Source: Terriglobia bacterium (GTDB taxonomy: Bacteria; Acidobacteriota; Terriglobia; Terriglobales; Acidobacteriaceae). Taken from it: 64,000 nucleotides of DNA. Numbering within the stretch: position 1 is the first letter of the stretch; each line of letters opens with the position of its first letter. Of the stretch, positions 8,249 to 17,461 are shown piece by piece. The notes below the pieces were generated by a model. That model saw only the letters and a list, made by a program, of their open reading frames with translations. It was not told the origin of the DNA and searched no databases. Location of the stretch: the NCBI GenBank assembly GCA_020073385.1, contig JAIQFH010000009.1:1-64000 (forward strand), read 5' to 3'. The position numbers and the translations under genes are program-made.

Positions 8249-9253
8249 ATGCAATTCGGCATCACGCTCAAGCCTGACATCTCGATCGAGCGCATTGTGG
8301 GACTCACACGCAGAGCGGAAAACGCCGGATTCGAGTACGCCTGGATCTTCGATTCTCACGTGCTCTGGATGGAGCCATATCCGCTGCTTACGCTGATGGC
8401 AACCAACACGCAGCGCATGCGCCTGGGTACCTGCGTCACCAATCCCGCGACGCGCGACCTCACCGTGACTGCAAGTCTATTCGCCACACTCAACCTGATT
8501 TCTAGTGGACGTATGGAACTCGGCATCGGCCGCGGAGACAGCTCGCGGCGCGTCATGGGGAAGAAACCGGTGACTTGGTCGCAATTGGAAGCCGCGGTCC
8601 GGGAATTTCGTGATCTCACATCTGGAAAAGAGGTCCAGCACGATGGACAGCCGACCCGACTGACTTGGGCCAAAATCCCTCCACGCGTCTGGATCGCCGG
8701 TTATGGGCCCAAGGTGTTGCACATGGCAGGCCGGGTTGCCGATGGCATCATTCTCCAATTTGCCGACCCGGCATTGATCGACTGGTGCATGGGCTTTGTG
8801 CGAGAAGGCGCTCGCGCCGCAGGACGCGACGCGTCTCGAATTGAGGTGATGGCAGCCGCTCCCGTATGGGTTTCAGATGACTTGAATGTGGGACGCGAAC
8901 GCGTGCGATGGTTTCCGGCTCTAGTTTCCAATCATGTGATGGATTTGATCCGGCAGTACAAGCCTGAAGATCTGCCTGCAGCACTCACTTCGTATGTGCA
9001 GGATCGCGGACACTACGACTATCAGCACCATTGCGAGGTGGAAAGCGACAATGCCAACTTCGTTGCGGACGACGTCGTCGACCGGTTCTGTTTGCTCGGA
9101 ACAGCGAAAGCGCATCTAGAGAAATTGCGCGCTCTAGCGAAGGTCGGCGTCACGCAATTTAACATTTATCTGATGTGTGGCGAAGAGGAAGAAACGCTGG
9201 ACATCTATCAGAAAGATGTTCTGCCGGAGTTCCTGAAGGCGAAGAAATCGTAG
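8249..9253 (+). CDS. Luciferase-like (LLM) flavin/F420-dependent oxidoreductase
   Basis: A 334-residue TIM-barrel protein of the bacterial luciferase-like superfamily. Typical features are the N-terminal MQFGITL strand, GFEYAWIFDSH, the LGTCVTNPATRD segment, and GRMELGIGRGDSSR, which in relatives contributes to flavin or F420 binding. It resembles the subgroup of putative F420-dependent enzymes that often lie beside dihydropyrimidinases, as it does here. Its reaction is not known; oxidation or reduction of a pyrimidine-pathway intermediate is inference. It is divergent from the dihydropyrimidinase across a 100-bp gap and ends eight bases from the convergent permease. Confidence 0.85.
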   Translation: MQFGITLKPDISIERIVGLTRRAENAGFEYAWIFDSHVLWMEPYPLLTLMATNTQRMRLGTCVTNPATRDLTVTASLFATLNLISSGRMELGIGRGDSSRRVMGKKPVTWSQLEAAVREFRDLTSGKEVQHDGQPTRLTWAKIPPRVWIAGYGPKVLHMAGRVADGIILQFADPALIDWCMGFVREGARAAGRDASRIEVMAAAPVWVSDDLNVGRERVRWFPALVSNHVMDLIRQYKPEDLPAALTSYVQDRGHYDYQHHCEVESDNANFVADDVVDRFCLLGTAKAHLEKLRALAKVGVTQFNIYLMCGEEEETLDIYQKDVLPEFLKAKKS

Positions 9254-9260
9254 ACGATTG

Positions 9261-10691
9261 CTAGGCTGCCTCCTGTGGAGCAAGCACGCCCTGACGCTGA
9301 ATACGCATCATCACGTAATACGCCACAAAAGAAACCGCAAACCCGACAAACCAGGAATAGTCATACAGAACGCGGATCGATGGGAGCTCGAGCCCCGCGA
9401 GTGCCGTTCCTGCTCCCAATCCAAGAGCAACAATCGCGCGCCAGTTGAATCCGCGTGAATACTCGTAGAGCCCGCCTCTGAGATACAAGTCGTCGACCTG
9501 CAGCACCCGTCCGCGGATCAGGAAGTAATCGCAAATCATGATTCCCGCCACTGGCCCAAGAAACGCCGCGTAGCCGCCGAGCCATCCGAGGATGAACGTT
9601 TTGTAGTTGGCCAGCAATTTCCAGGGCATCATCGCGATTCCCATGAAACAGGTGATGACGCCTCCCGTGCGAAAACTGATTCGCCGGGGCCACAGGTTGG
9701 AAAAGTCATTGGCGGGCGAGACCACATTCGCACCGATATTTACGTTGAGGGTGGCCAAGAGAATGGCGACGAGTGATATCACCACCGCAATCGGCGAGTG
9801 GAAACGGCTCAGCAGTTGAACCGGATCCCAAATCGCAGTGCCATAGACGATCACGGTCGCCGAGGTCACCACGATTCCGATAAACGCGTACAGCGTCATG
9901 GTCGTGGGAAGAGCCAACGCTTGACCAATCACCTGCTCACGCTGGTTTCTAGCAAAGCGCGTAAAGTCAGGAATGTTCAAGGAAACTGTCGCCCAAAAAC
10001 CGACGGTACCGTTCAAGGCGGGAATCAGAAACTTCAGGAACTCGCGAAAGCTCGTGAAGCGCGAGGGCGCCGAAAGCATCGGGCCGAAACCGCCAGCGGC
10101 GTGATAGGCCCAGCCCAGGAGGAGCAATCCCACTCCGAGCAGAATGGGAGCGCTGATGCCTTGCAGCATTCGGATATACTCAATTCCCTTCAGAACCACG
10201 GCGAGGTTGATCAGCCAGAAAATGAAGAAACAAACCGCAGCGCCGTAGGGAAAGTTTCTCCATCCCGGAACCAGCGTTGCCAGCAAAGTGCTGATCGCCT
10301 CGCCACCGATCCATGCCTGGATGCCAAACCATCCGCACGCCACCAGCGCCCGCAAAACCGCGGCGACATTTGCGCCCAACACCCCGAACGATGCACGAGC
10401 CAGAACTGGAAACGGGATTCCGTACTTCGCGCCGGGATGCGAATTCAACAGCATCGGCGCCAGCACGATTGTGTTACCGAGAAAGATCGTCGCGATGGCC
10501 TGCTTCCAGTTCATGCCGCCCTGCACCAGACTTGCGGCCAGCATGTAGGTAAGGATGTTCACCGACATCGAAATCCAGAGCGCCGCGAAGTTGTACGTTC
10601 CCCAATGACGCTGCTCGGCACTCGTGGGCGCGAGGTCGCGGTTGTAGAGGGGGCTGGATTCGATTCGAGATCGGAGTTGCTGGGTCGTCAT
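9261..10691 (-). CDS. NCS1-family nucleobase/hydantoin:cation symporter
   Basis: A 476-residue inner-membrane transporter with about 12 hydrophobic segments. The N-terminus NRDLAPTSAEQRHWGTYNFAALWISMSVN matches the NCS1 family (Mhp1, PucI, CodB relatives), and LVACGWFGIQAWIGGEAI is the substrate-site helix region. It would import uracil, thymine, allantoin or a hydantoin with Na+ or H+. Position between the dihydropyrimidinase and the beta-ureidopropionase-like gene makes a pyrimidine or hydantoin the likely substrate. It lies 24 bp downstream of the amidase gene on the same strand, so the two are probably co-transcribed. Confidence 0.93.
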   Translation of the reverse strand: MTTQQLRSRIESSPLYNRDLAPTSAEQRHWGTYNFAALWISMSVNILTYMLAASLVQGGMNWKQAIATIFLGNTIVLAPMLLNSHPGAKYGIPFPVLARASFGVLGANVAAVLRALVACGWFGIQAWIGGEAISTLLATLVPGWRNFPYGAAVCFFIFWLINLAVVLKGIEYIRMLQGISAPILLGVGLLLLGWAYHAAGGFGPMLSAPSRFTSFREFLKFLIPALNGTVGFWATVSLNIPDFTRFARNQREQVIGQALALPTTMTLYAFIGIVVTSATVIVYGTAIWDPVQLLSRFHSPIAVVISLVAILLATLNVNIGANVVSPANDFSNLWPRRISFRTGGVITCFMGIAMMPWKLLANYKTFILGWLGGYAAFLGPVAGIMICDYFLIRGRVLQVDDLYLRGGLYEYSRGFNWRAIVALGLGAGTALAGLELPSIRVLYDYSWFVGFAVSFVAYYVMMRIQRQGVLAPQEAA

Positions 10692-10715
10692 CTTTTCGTG
10701 GTGCCACTCACTACT

Positions 10716-11609
10716 TCAATCGGCAGCCGCCGCGGCAACACTTTGCGCCGTGAGCGCTCCATAAGTCTCAGGACGGCGGTCGCGGAAGAACTGCCAAACC
10801 TTGCGCACTTCAGAGATCATGTCGAGATCTAAGTCCGCAACGACGACTTCATCCTTCTTACGGCTGGCCTGCGCGATGATCTTGCCCCGCGGATTACAGA
10901 AATAGCTCTTTCCGTAGAACTCGCCGATGCTCCATGGCTTTTCGGTTCCAACGCGGTTGATCGCTCCGACAAAATATCCATTGGCGACGGCGTGAGCAGG
11001 CTGTTCCAGCTCCCACAAGTATTCCGACAATCCCGCCACAGTCGCTGAAGGATTGAACACGATCTCAGCCCCATTCAAGCCCAGGATTCGCGCACCTTCG
11101 GGGAAATGGCGGTCATAGCAGATGTATACGCCCACCCGCGCGTACTTGGTTTCGAACACTGGATAGCCAAGATCTCCGGGAGTGAAGTAGAACTTCTCCC
11201 AGAATCCAGGATGGCAATGCGGAATGTGATGTTTGCGGTACTTCCCCAAATAACGCCCGTCGGCATCGATGACCGCGGCCGTGTTGAAATACACGCCCGG
11301 CATGTGTTCTTCATAAACCGAAACAACCATCACCATCTCGTGCTTCGCTGCAACCTTCTGCATGAGTTGAACCGTCGGCCCATCCGGCACGCGCTCTGTC
11401 AGCTCGTACCAGCGTGGGTTTTGCTCGGCGCAAAAATACGGGCCATAGAAAAGCTCCTGCAGGCACAGGATTTTCGCTTTCTTCCGCGCCGCTTGCTCGA
11501 TCAGTTTCAGGTGCTTGTCGATCATCGCCTTCCTGATCTGCTCCAGCGGGCGATCGGTGCTGAGTGCGTTGCTGGCTTGAATGAGAGCGCAGCGGACAAT
11601 CCGAGGCAT
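10716..11609 (-). CDS. Beta-ureidopropionase / N-carbamoyl amidase
   Basis: A 297-residue nitrilase-superfamily hydrolase. The Glu-Lys-Cys catalytic set is visible: E52 (LCLQELFYGPYF), K126 (GKYRKHHIP) and C164 (VYICYDRHFPEG). The best match in context is beta-ureidopropionase, which removes the carbamoyl group from N-carbamoyl-beta-alanine and releases CO2, ammonia and beta-alanine. N-carbamoylputrescine amidase is a near relative and cannot be excluded from motifs alone. The start is the ATG at 11609 with GGAGG five bases upstream. A TTG at 11621 overlaps that ribosome binding site and is unlikely. It heads a probable operon with the NCS1 permease. Confidence 0.9.
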   Translation of the reverse strand: MPRIVRCALIQASNALSTDRPLEQIRKAMIDKHLKLIEQAARKKAKILCLQELFYGPYFCAEQNPRWYELTERVPDGPTVQLMQKVAAKHEMVMVVSVYEEHMPGVYFNTAAVIDADGRYLGKYRKHHIPHCHPGFWEKFYFTPGDLGYPVFETKYARVGVYICYDRHFPEGARILGLNGAEIVFNPSATVAGLSEYLWELEQPAHAVANGYFVGAINRVGTEKPWSIGEFYGKSYFCNPRGKIIAQASRKKDEVVVADLDLDMISEVRKVWQFFRDRRPETYGALTAQSVAAAAAD

Positions 11610-11781
11610 GGGTCCCTCCAACTCAACGGTCGAGGAACGAAACTATAGCAGAAGCTGCGTGCGGCGGGTGGGGCAGGATCTTCTGTCGTCCGTGCGTGTG
11701 GCGAGTTCGTGCGGCCAGTCTTCCGAAATGCTCACTAGCACAAAGCGCAAACGGTGGGCCACCCAAACCCTGCGAGTTGTT

Positions 11782-12339
11782 TTATCTGAATTCCGTCCCA
11801 TACTTCAGGGCAATTTCCTTGACCTGCTCTCGAGTGAGTCGCTTGGGCGTTGCGCCCGGCGGACTGCAGATTTCACGGAAGAAGTCGTCCAGGCCGGAGG
11901 GTGTTACAACCCAGAGTAAAAGCAGTTCGTGATCGGGATTCTCGAATCCATGCCAGGTATTTTTCGGGATGAAGATCGTCGCGCCTTTTTCGAAAGGATG
12001 ACGAACGTCGTTCAGGGTGACTGTTCCGCTGCCGTCCAGAACGTAAAAAGCTTCGTCCATGTGGAAATGGCGATGGATCGGAATCCCGGAACCGGCCATT
12101 ACTTGCTGGGTCCCCAGCGCCAGATTTTCAGATCCTGTGGCCGAACCGAGTTTGATAAAGACATTGCCCTGGTCACGAAAATGAACGAGATGTTCGCCCT
12201 CGGAGGATGCCAGCACATATCCTTGCCCTCGCGGTGGTGTGGACTGAGTTCCGGGGAAGTGTCGCGGCACGATGGGGATGATACCAAGACTCCCCAAGCC
12301 GAAGAGAAAGGATCGGCGATTCTCGTCAAAAGCGCTCAT
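11782..12339 (-). CDS. Exported cupin-domain protein
   Basis: A 185-residue protein with a Tat-like N-terminus (ENRRSFLFGLGSLGIIP, twin Arg at 8-9) and one cupin barrel. The metal-binding motif is GSGIPIHRHFHMDEAFYVLDG, and the second cupin motif is IFIPKNTWHGFEN. It is probably a periplasmic metal-binding protein; enzyme activity is not predictable. GGAGAG lies five bases upstream of the ATG. It is alone on the minus strand, with a 98-bp gap holding a family G repeat before the DUF5996 gene's stop. Confidence 0.85.
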   Translation of the reverse strand: MSAFDENRRSFLFGLGSLGIIPIVPRHFPGTQSTPPRGQGYVLASSEGEHLVHFRDQGNVFIKLGSATGSENLALGTQQVMAGSGIPIHRHFHMDEAFYVLDGSGTVTLNDVRHPFEKGATIFIPKNTWHGFENPDHELLLLWVVTPSGLDDFFREICSPPGATPKRLTREQVKEIALKYGTEFR

Positions 12340-12400
12340 TCAAACTCTCCAGTAATACGGTCCTGTGCAGCCTGCGCGACTACACGCTCGCTCTGCTCGC

Positions 12401-12424
12401 GGGACGGACGAAGGCGTCCGTCCC
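12401..12424. repeat. Family G palindrome, copy 1
   Basis: GGGACGGACG and CGTCCGTCCC flank AAGG, followed by TACACA. Copy 2 is at 13558-13580. Confidence 0.8.
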
Positions 12425-12438
12425 TACACAGTCTATTT

Positions 12439-13374
12439 CTACTTTGCTTCGAGTGCTGCTCGGTCCCACTTCCCTGTCGTCGCGCCAACTGCATAGGTAC
12501 TCTCCAGAAAATCCAGCAGCGCTGCGCTGGGTGAGGGAGCGTTCCTCACCTGGTCGTACATCATCAAATATTCACCCATACCCGAGTGATAGAACGCGCC
12601 GTCGGGTCGGACTTTTTGTTCTGCGAATCCCGGGGCGGGGGGCGCGGCGTAGCAATAGAACGCAGCTTCCTTGATTTCGCCGCCGCCCGGCCACCATCCC
12701 GCACTGATCACCTCGTGCGAATACGCTTCCTGCATGATCTTGCGGAGGACCGGATCGGGGTCGTTGCGCTCGGGCGCACGTCGTCCGGAAAAACGCGTGA
12801 CCGCCAGATCGAAGCTGCCCCAGAAAAAATGCACCGGACTGGATTTCCCCACGAAACGCGAACGGAAGACCTGAAAGACCTCGTCCACCGACAGAAGAAT
12901 TCGCCAAAGGCGCCGGACGTATTCGGCATCGTAGGCAGCATGCACTTTGTCCTCGTCGAAAGGGATGGCATCCGCCACTTCCACCGGCATCTTCCAGATC
13001 TTCACCTCGATGCCGAGCGCGCGCAGCGTGGACATAACTTCGTGATAGAAATCGGCGACTGAACGTGGAGCGAGAGCGACTGACGCGGTCTTCGGGTCCG
13101 TGGTGCGAATGATCAGCTTGCTCTCGACAAAGTCGAACTCCATATCGAAGTGGCGATTTCCGTAAGGAATGATCGAAGTGCTGAGGCCGCGTGAAGTGAC
13201 ATAGAGTGGAACGTTCCACCAATGGTTCACCCTCGGGGTTAGCTCAAGACGAATCTTGCCGACGATCTGGGTCCACATGTGCAGGGTGGTGTAAGTGTCT
13301 TTCCAGTCAGTCAGCCGAAATGCAGGCCAGCATTCCGGCAATTCCGGGGAACGAGTAGGGTGTGCCTTGGTCAT
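12439..13374 (-). CDS. DUF5996 family protein
   Basis: A 311-residue cytosolic protein matching DUF5996: the start WPAFRLTDWKDTYTTLHMWTQIVGKIRLELTPRVNHWWNVPLYVTSRGLST, then HFFWGSFDLAVTRFSGRRAP, and the C-terminal GWWPGGGEIKEAAFYCYAAPPAPGF are hallmark segments. The function of the family is unknown. Many conserved Trp, His and Tyr residues suggest a ligand pocket. There is no signal peptide. Both flanks carry family G palindromes. Confidence 0.88.
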   Translation of the reverse strand: MTKAHPTRSPELPECWPAFRLTDWKDTYTTLHMWTQIVGKIRLELTPRVNHWWNVPLYVTSRGLSTSIIPYGNRHFDMEFDFVESKLIIRTTDPKTASVALAPRSVADFYHEVMSTLRALGIEVKIWKMPVEVADAIPFDEDKVHAAYDAEYVRRLWRILLSVDEVFQVFRSRFVGKSSPVHFFWGSFDLAVTRFSGRRAPERNDPDPVLRKIMQEAYSHEVISAGWWPGGGEIKEAAFYCYAAPPAPGFAEQKVRPDGAFYHSGMGEYLMMYDQVRNAPSPSAALLDFLESTYAVGATTGKWDRAALEAK

Positions 13375-13557
13375 CGAACGCTCCTAGGGATCATCCAGCA
13401 GTTTCTCACGGTTTCGAGCGTATCCCCATCCACGCGAAATTGTCATTTTGCAGCAATACCGAGTTGTGATTCCGAAGCTAACGAAGTTGTCATCCCGAAG
13501 GCGAAGCCGAGGAATCTGCTTGTCCTTGCCTTCGCAACAATTGTTGGTTGCGCGCGC

Positions 13558-13580
13558 GGGACGGACGAGGCGTCCGTCCC
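13558..13580. repeat. Family G palindrome, copy 2
   Basis: GGGACGGACG and CGTCCGTCCC flank AGG, followed by GACACGC. It lies in the 298-bp gap before the S9 peptidase, which also holds a GTCATCCCGAAGGCGAAGCC stretch (about 13489-13508) that recalls family H. Confidence 0.8.
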
Positions 13581-13672
13581 GACACGCTCCTGAGCAGCTT
13601 ATGGCACTTGGTTGTGAGCAGTTCCCTGCGGTACACTTCCCGCGATTTCCAACCCACTCCCCGGAGCCCGCC

Positions 13673-15763
13673 ATGCGTCTCAGTTCTCGATCGACTTTCG
13701 CCATCTTCATGCTGCTCGCGTGTGTCATTTCTTCCTTGGCTCAAGAAAAGAAAGAAGACAAGAGCCAGGAAAAGTCCGACCGGCTGACTGCGATGGACGT
13801 CTTCAATCTGCAGTACGCCGGCGATCCGCAGATTTCACCCGACGGTAAGCGCATCGTCTACGTGCGGCAGTTCAGCGACCTGATGAATGACAAGCGAGAA
13901 TCGAACCTGTGGATGATCAGCGCTGATGGCAGCGAGAATCGGGCGCTGACCAACGGGAACTACGGCGACAGTTCGCCGCGCTGGTCACCGGACGGAACGC
14001 GCATCGCGTACATCTCGGATCGCGACGGCAAGCCGCAGATCTACGTGCGCTGGATGGACAATGGGCAAACGGCGGAATTGACGAACCTGGAGAACGGCCC
14101 GTCGGAACTCGTGTGGTCGCCTGACGGCAAGTTGATTTCGTTTTCCATGCTGGTCCCGTCGGAGCCCGCCAAGGTTGCGAATCTCCCGAAGGCGCCGGAG
14201 GGCGCGAAATGGGCTGATCCGCCGAAGGCATACGACCGCCTCATCTACCGCTTCAATGGCCGCGGATACTTGAAGGCTGGCTTCATGCAGCGCTTCGTCG
14301 TGTCAGCCGACGGTGGCGCACCACGTCAGTTGACCAGCGGCAACTTTCCTTACGGCGGCTTTGAAGGAGCCTTTGGAGGTGGTCGCGCAGCCTGGACGCC
14401 AGATGGCAAGTATCTGATCTTTTCCGCGAATCTGCACCCGGATTACGAATACGATCCGCTGAACAGCGAGATTTACGAACTGTCTCTGGCGGATGGCCAG
14501 GTCAAACCGTTGACCAGTCGCAAGGGCCCGGACAACTCTCCCGCGGTATCGCCGGATGGAAAGACCATCGCGTACGTGGGTTTCGATGATCGCTACCAGG
14601 GTCATCAGACGACTCATCTTTATTTGATGAACCGGGACGGCAGCAATCCGCACGTGGCGACGCCGCAACTGGATCGCGACGTGGAAGAACCGCGGTGGGC
14701 GCCGGACGGCAGCGGCATCTACTTCATGTACGACGACCAAGGCGACACCAGGCTGGCCTTCTATTCTCTCGAAGGGAAGGTCAAAGATCTCACGACACAC
14801 GTGGGCAGCGGAGGTTCGAGCTACTCGGGCGGCGCTTCGTTCACGGTGGCAAAGAATGGGGCGTTCGCAGCGTCTTACGACACGCCCACGGACGCCGGGG
14901 ATATCTCCGTTGGATCCATTGCGGATTCCAAGACGCGGGTGCTTACCGCGATGAACCAGCAACTGTTCATGCAAAAGAAGCTGGGCGCGGTGGAGGAATT
15001 CTGGTTCGAATCATCGGTCGACAAGCGCAAGGTGCAAGGGTGGATCGTGAAGCCCCCGGACTTTGATGCCGCGAAGAAGTATCCGTTGCTTCTGGAAATT
15101 CATGGCGGCCCCTTCGCCAACTACGGAGACCGCTTCGATACCAACAAGCAGATCTGGGCGGCCAAAGGCTTCGTGGTGGTGTACATCAATCCGCGGGGCA
15201 GCACGAGTTACGGGGAGGAGTTCGCGAACCTGATTCACCACGCGTATCCCGGCGACGACTTCTTCGATTTGAACTCCGGTGTGGACGCTGTGATCGCGAA
15301 GGGTTATATCGACCCAGACAACTTGTTCGTCACCGGCGGCTCGGGAGGCGGCGTGCTCACTTGTTGGATGATCGATCGCACGACGCGCTTCCGTGCGGCG
15401 GCGAGCTTGTATCCGGTCATCAACTGGTACAGTTGGGCGCTGACTTCGGATCTGCCGTCGTTCGGGACACTCTATTGGTTTTCGGGCCCACCGTGGGAGA
15501 AGTCGGATGAGTATGTGAAGCGGTCGGTGCTCTCCTACGTCGACAAGGTTACGACGCCAACGCTGCTGGCGACCGGTGAAGACGATTTTCGCACGCCGAT
15601 CTCGGAGGCAGAGCAGTATTACGCCGCGTTGAAGCTGCGCAAAGTCGAGTCTGTGCTTGTCCGATTTCCAGGCGAACCGCACGGCCTAAGCGCAAGACCG
15701 AGTCACCAGATTGCCAAGATCCTTTACGTTTCGGACTGGTTCGATCAGCACAAGAAGAAGTAG
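13673..15763 (+). CDS. Secreted S9-family peptidase (prolyl oligopeptidase-like)
   Basis: A 696-residue protein with a signal peptide (STFAIFMLLACVISSLAQ), a TolB/DPP-like beta-propeller (repeats such as SPDGKRIVYVR, SPDGTRIAYISD and SPDGKTIAYVG), and a C-terminal alpha/beta hydrolase domain. The catalytic triad is S557 (GGSGGG), D638 (GEDDFRTP) and H670 (GEPHGLS). It probably cleaves oligopeptides in the periplasm or outside the cell, like acylaminoacyl or dipeptidyl peptidases. The ATG at 13673 has GGAG six bases upstream. An open frame extending back to 13448 crosses repeats and is not used. Confidence 0.93.
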   Translation: MRLSSRSTFAIFMLLACVISSLAQEKKEDKSQEKSDRLTAMDVFNLQYAGDPQISPDGKRIVYVRQFSDLMNDKRESNLWMISADGSENRALTNGNYGDSSPRWSPDGTRIAYISDRDGKPQIYVRWMDNGQTAELTNLENGPSELVWSPDGKLISFSMLVPSEPAKVANLPKAPEGAKWADPPKAYDRLIYRFNGRGYLKAGFMQRFVVSADGGAPRQLTSGNFPYGGFEGAFGGGRAAWTPDGKYLIFSANLHPDYEYDPLNSEIYELSLADGQVKPLTSRKGPDNSPAVSPDGKTIAYVGFDDRYQGHQTTHLYLMNRDGSNPHVATPQLDRDVEEPRWAPDGSGIYFMYDDQGDTRLAFYSLEGKVKDLTTHVGSGGSSYSGGASFTVAKNGAFAASYDTPTDAGDISVGSIADSKTRVLTAMNQQLFMQKKLGAVEEFWFESSVDKRKVQGWIVKPPDFDAAKKYPLLLEIHGGPFANYGDRFDTNKQIWAAKGFVVVYINPRGSTSYGEEFANLIHHAYPGDDFFDLNSGVDAVIAKGYIDPDNLFVTGGSGGGVLTCWMIDRTTRFRAAASLYPVINWYSWALTSDLPSFGTLYWFSGPPWEKSDEYVKRSVLSYVDKVTTPTLLATGEDDFRTPISEAEQYYAALKLRKVESVLVRFPGEPHGLSARPSHQIAKILYVSDWFDQHKKK

Positions 15764-15844
15764 GCAGCCGGCACGCCATTTATTTCTGTCGTCGCACTCA
15801 AGCCTTGACTTACGGCGCCGATAGATAGCGTTGGGGAGAATGTT

Positions 15845-16981
15845 ATGCCTCGACGCACGCTTCTGATGTTCCTGCTTGTTCTGTGTGCCGGCCGTCTGGC
15901 GGCCCAGGATCTGGGCAACCTGCAGATTCACGGATTTGCCACGCAAGGCTTCCTATACAGTTCGGCCAATAACTATCTGACGATGCCGTCAAGCCACGGG
16001 AGCCTGCAGTGGACCGAAGGCGCGATCAGTGTGAACGATTCGCTAAGCGACAGCCTGCGGGTGGGCATGCAGATCCACATGTATCAGATGGGGCAGATTG
16101 GCGGTCCACGTATTGCGGTAGATTGGGCGTCGGGCGATTACCGGCTGAACGACCAGCTGGGATTTCGCGCGGGGAAGATCAAGCTACCGATGGGTCTGTA
16201 TAACGATGCGCAGGACGTGGACTCGCTGTTTCTATGGACGCTCCTGCCGCAGGGGATCTATCCGGTAGACAACCGCGACTATGACCTGGCGTTGCTGGGA
16301 GTCGAGGCTTATGGCGAGCGGAGCCTGGGCGCACGCGGCGGGCGGGTGCAGTACAGCGCTTACTACGGCGAGAGCACGCTCGACCCCGACGGCGGGTATC
16401 TCCTGCAGCTATCCGAGTATGGAGCAACGTTTCCGCATCCTCCCAGCGGGAGGGATTTCGGCGGGGACCTGCGCTGGGTGACTCCGCTGTGGGGCTTGAT
16501 GGTGGGGGCGAGCGCGCAGAGCCAGGCAATGGACGGCGCGGGACCAGAGGGGAGCCTGCACATGGCTCCCGTGTTCCTGCCCGCATATTACGCGGAGTGG
16601 AAGAAGGGGAAGGCGAGTTTCGAAGCGGAATACTGGCGGAGCCCCATGTGTCCCGTCCTGACGTTGGGGCCGGAAGTTTTTGCGGCAGCATTCGACCAGC
16701 GAGCGTTGTATGGCATGGCCAGTTACCAGGTTACGCAGAAGCTTCAGGTGGGCGCGTACTACAGCCACAACGTCAACAAGGCTGCGGACACTTCGCTGGC
16801 GGAAAATTACTCGAAGGACTGGGTGGTCTCGGGGCGTTACAACTTCAATCAGTATTTCTACGGGAAAGTAGAGGGACACTTTCTACGCGGAACAGGCTTG
16901 GGGTACTACACGAGCACCAATCCGAACGGCCTGCAGCCCAACGCGAATATGTTGGCTGCGAGGATCGGATTCACCTTTTAG
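15845..16981 (+). CDS. Outer-membrane porin-like beta-barrel protein
   Basis: A 378-residue protein with a signal peptide (MPRRTLLMFLLVLCAGRLAAQ). The mature part begins LGNLQIHGFATQGFLYSS, alternates polar and aromatic residues through its length, and ends AARIGFTF with the terminal Phe of outer-membrane barrels. RAGKIKLPMGLYND resembles a segment seen in porin-like proteins next to small phosphate-binding proteins. The substrate is unknown. It is followed after seven bases by a small periplasmic binding-protein gene on the same strand, so the two form an operon. Confidence 0.8.
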   Translation: MPRRTLLMFLLVLCAGRLAAQDLGNLQIHGFATQGFLYSSANNYLTMPSSHGSLQWTEGAISVNDSLSDSLRVGMQIHMYQMGQIGGPRIAVDWASGDYRLNDQLGFRAGKIKLPMGLYNDAQDVDSLFLWTLLPQGIYPVDNRDYDLALLGVEAYGERSLGARGGRVQYSAYYGESTLDPDGGYLLQLSEYGATFPHPPSGRDFGGDLRWVTPLWGLMVGASAQSQAMDGAGPEGSLHMAPVFLPAYYAEWKKGKASFEAEYWRSPMCPVLTLGPEVFAAAFDQRALYGMASYQVTQKLQVGAYYSHNVNKAADTSLAENYSKDWVVSGRYNFNQYFYGKVEGHFLRGTGLGYYTSTNPNGLQPNANMLAARIGFTF

Positions 16982-16988
16982 GCAGGGG

Positions 16989-17429
16989 ATGGCAATGACC
17001 GGGAAGCGGAAAACTCAGCTTTGGATGGCGGTGATGGGAATAGCGTTCGCGTGTGTGGCGGCCAGAGCCCAGGACGTGGTGATTGTCGCCAATCGGAGCG
17101 TGGTCGCTTCCCAGATCAGCGAGGCACAACTGCGCGAGATCTTCACCGGAGTTCGATCGCGGTTAAATGACGGGACGCGGACGGTCCCGGTTCTGTTGAA
17201 GGGCGGGGCGGTTCATGAAGTCTTCCTGCACCACTATGTCCGCGATAACCCGGAGGAGTTCCGCACCCGGTGGCACAAGGCGGTTTTCACCGGACAGGGT
17301 TCGATGCCGAAGGAATTCGGCTCAGAAGCAGAACTGCTGAACTACGTGGAAGCGACACCCGGGGCGATCGGGTACGTAAGCCGGGTCAACGAAAAGAATT
17401 CCGTGAAGGTGCTGAGAGTCTTACAGTGA
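16989..17429 (+). CDS. Small PstS-like periplasmic binding protein
   Basis: A 146-residue protein with a signal peptide ending CVAARAQ and one short PBP-like domain: VVIVANRSVVASQISEAQLREIFTG, then a RTVPVLL strand, then TPGAIGYVSRVN. This matches the short single-lobe proteins annotated as phosphate ABC transporter substrate-binding, about half the length of true PstS. AGGGG precedes the ATG closely; a second ATG lies at 16995. Pairing with a porin-like gene suggests uptake or sensing at the outer membrane. Phosphate as ligand is inference from the family. Confidence 0.8.
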   Translation: MAMTGKRKTQLWMAVMGIAFACVAARAQDVVIVANRSVVASQISEAQLREIFTGVRSRLNDGTRTVPVLLKGGAVHEVFLHHYVRDNPEEFRTRWHKAVFTGQGSMPKEFGSEAELLNYVEATPGAIGYVSRVNEKNSVKVLRVLQ

Positions 17430-17461
17430 CAGATTAGCCTGACGGAAACTCCTGGGGGCCT

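Noticed and set aside
9798-10832. 344-codon open frame on the plus strand
   Set aside because: It is antisense to the NCS1 permease and the amidase end. Its composition is typical of a shadow frame.
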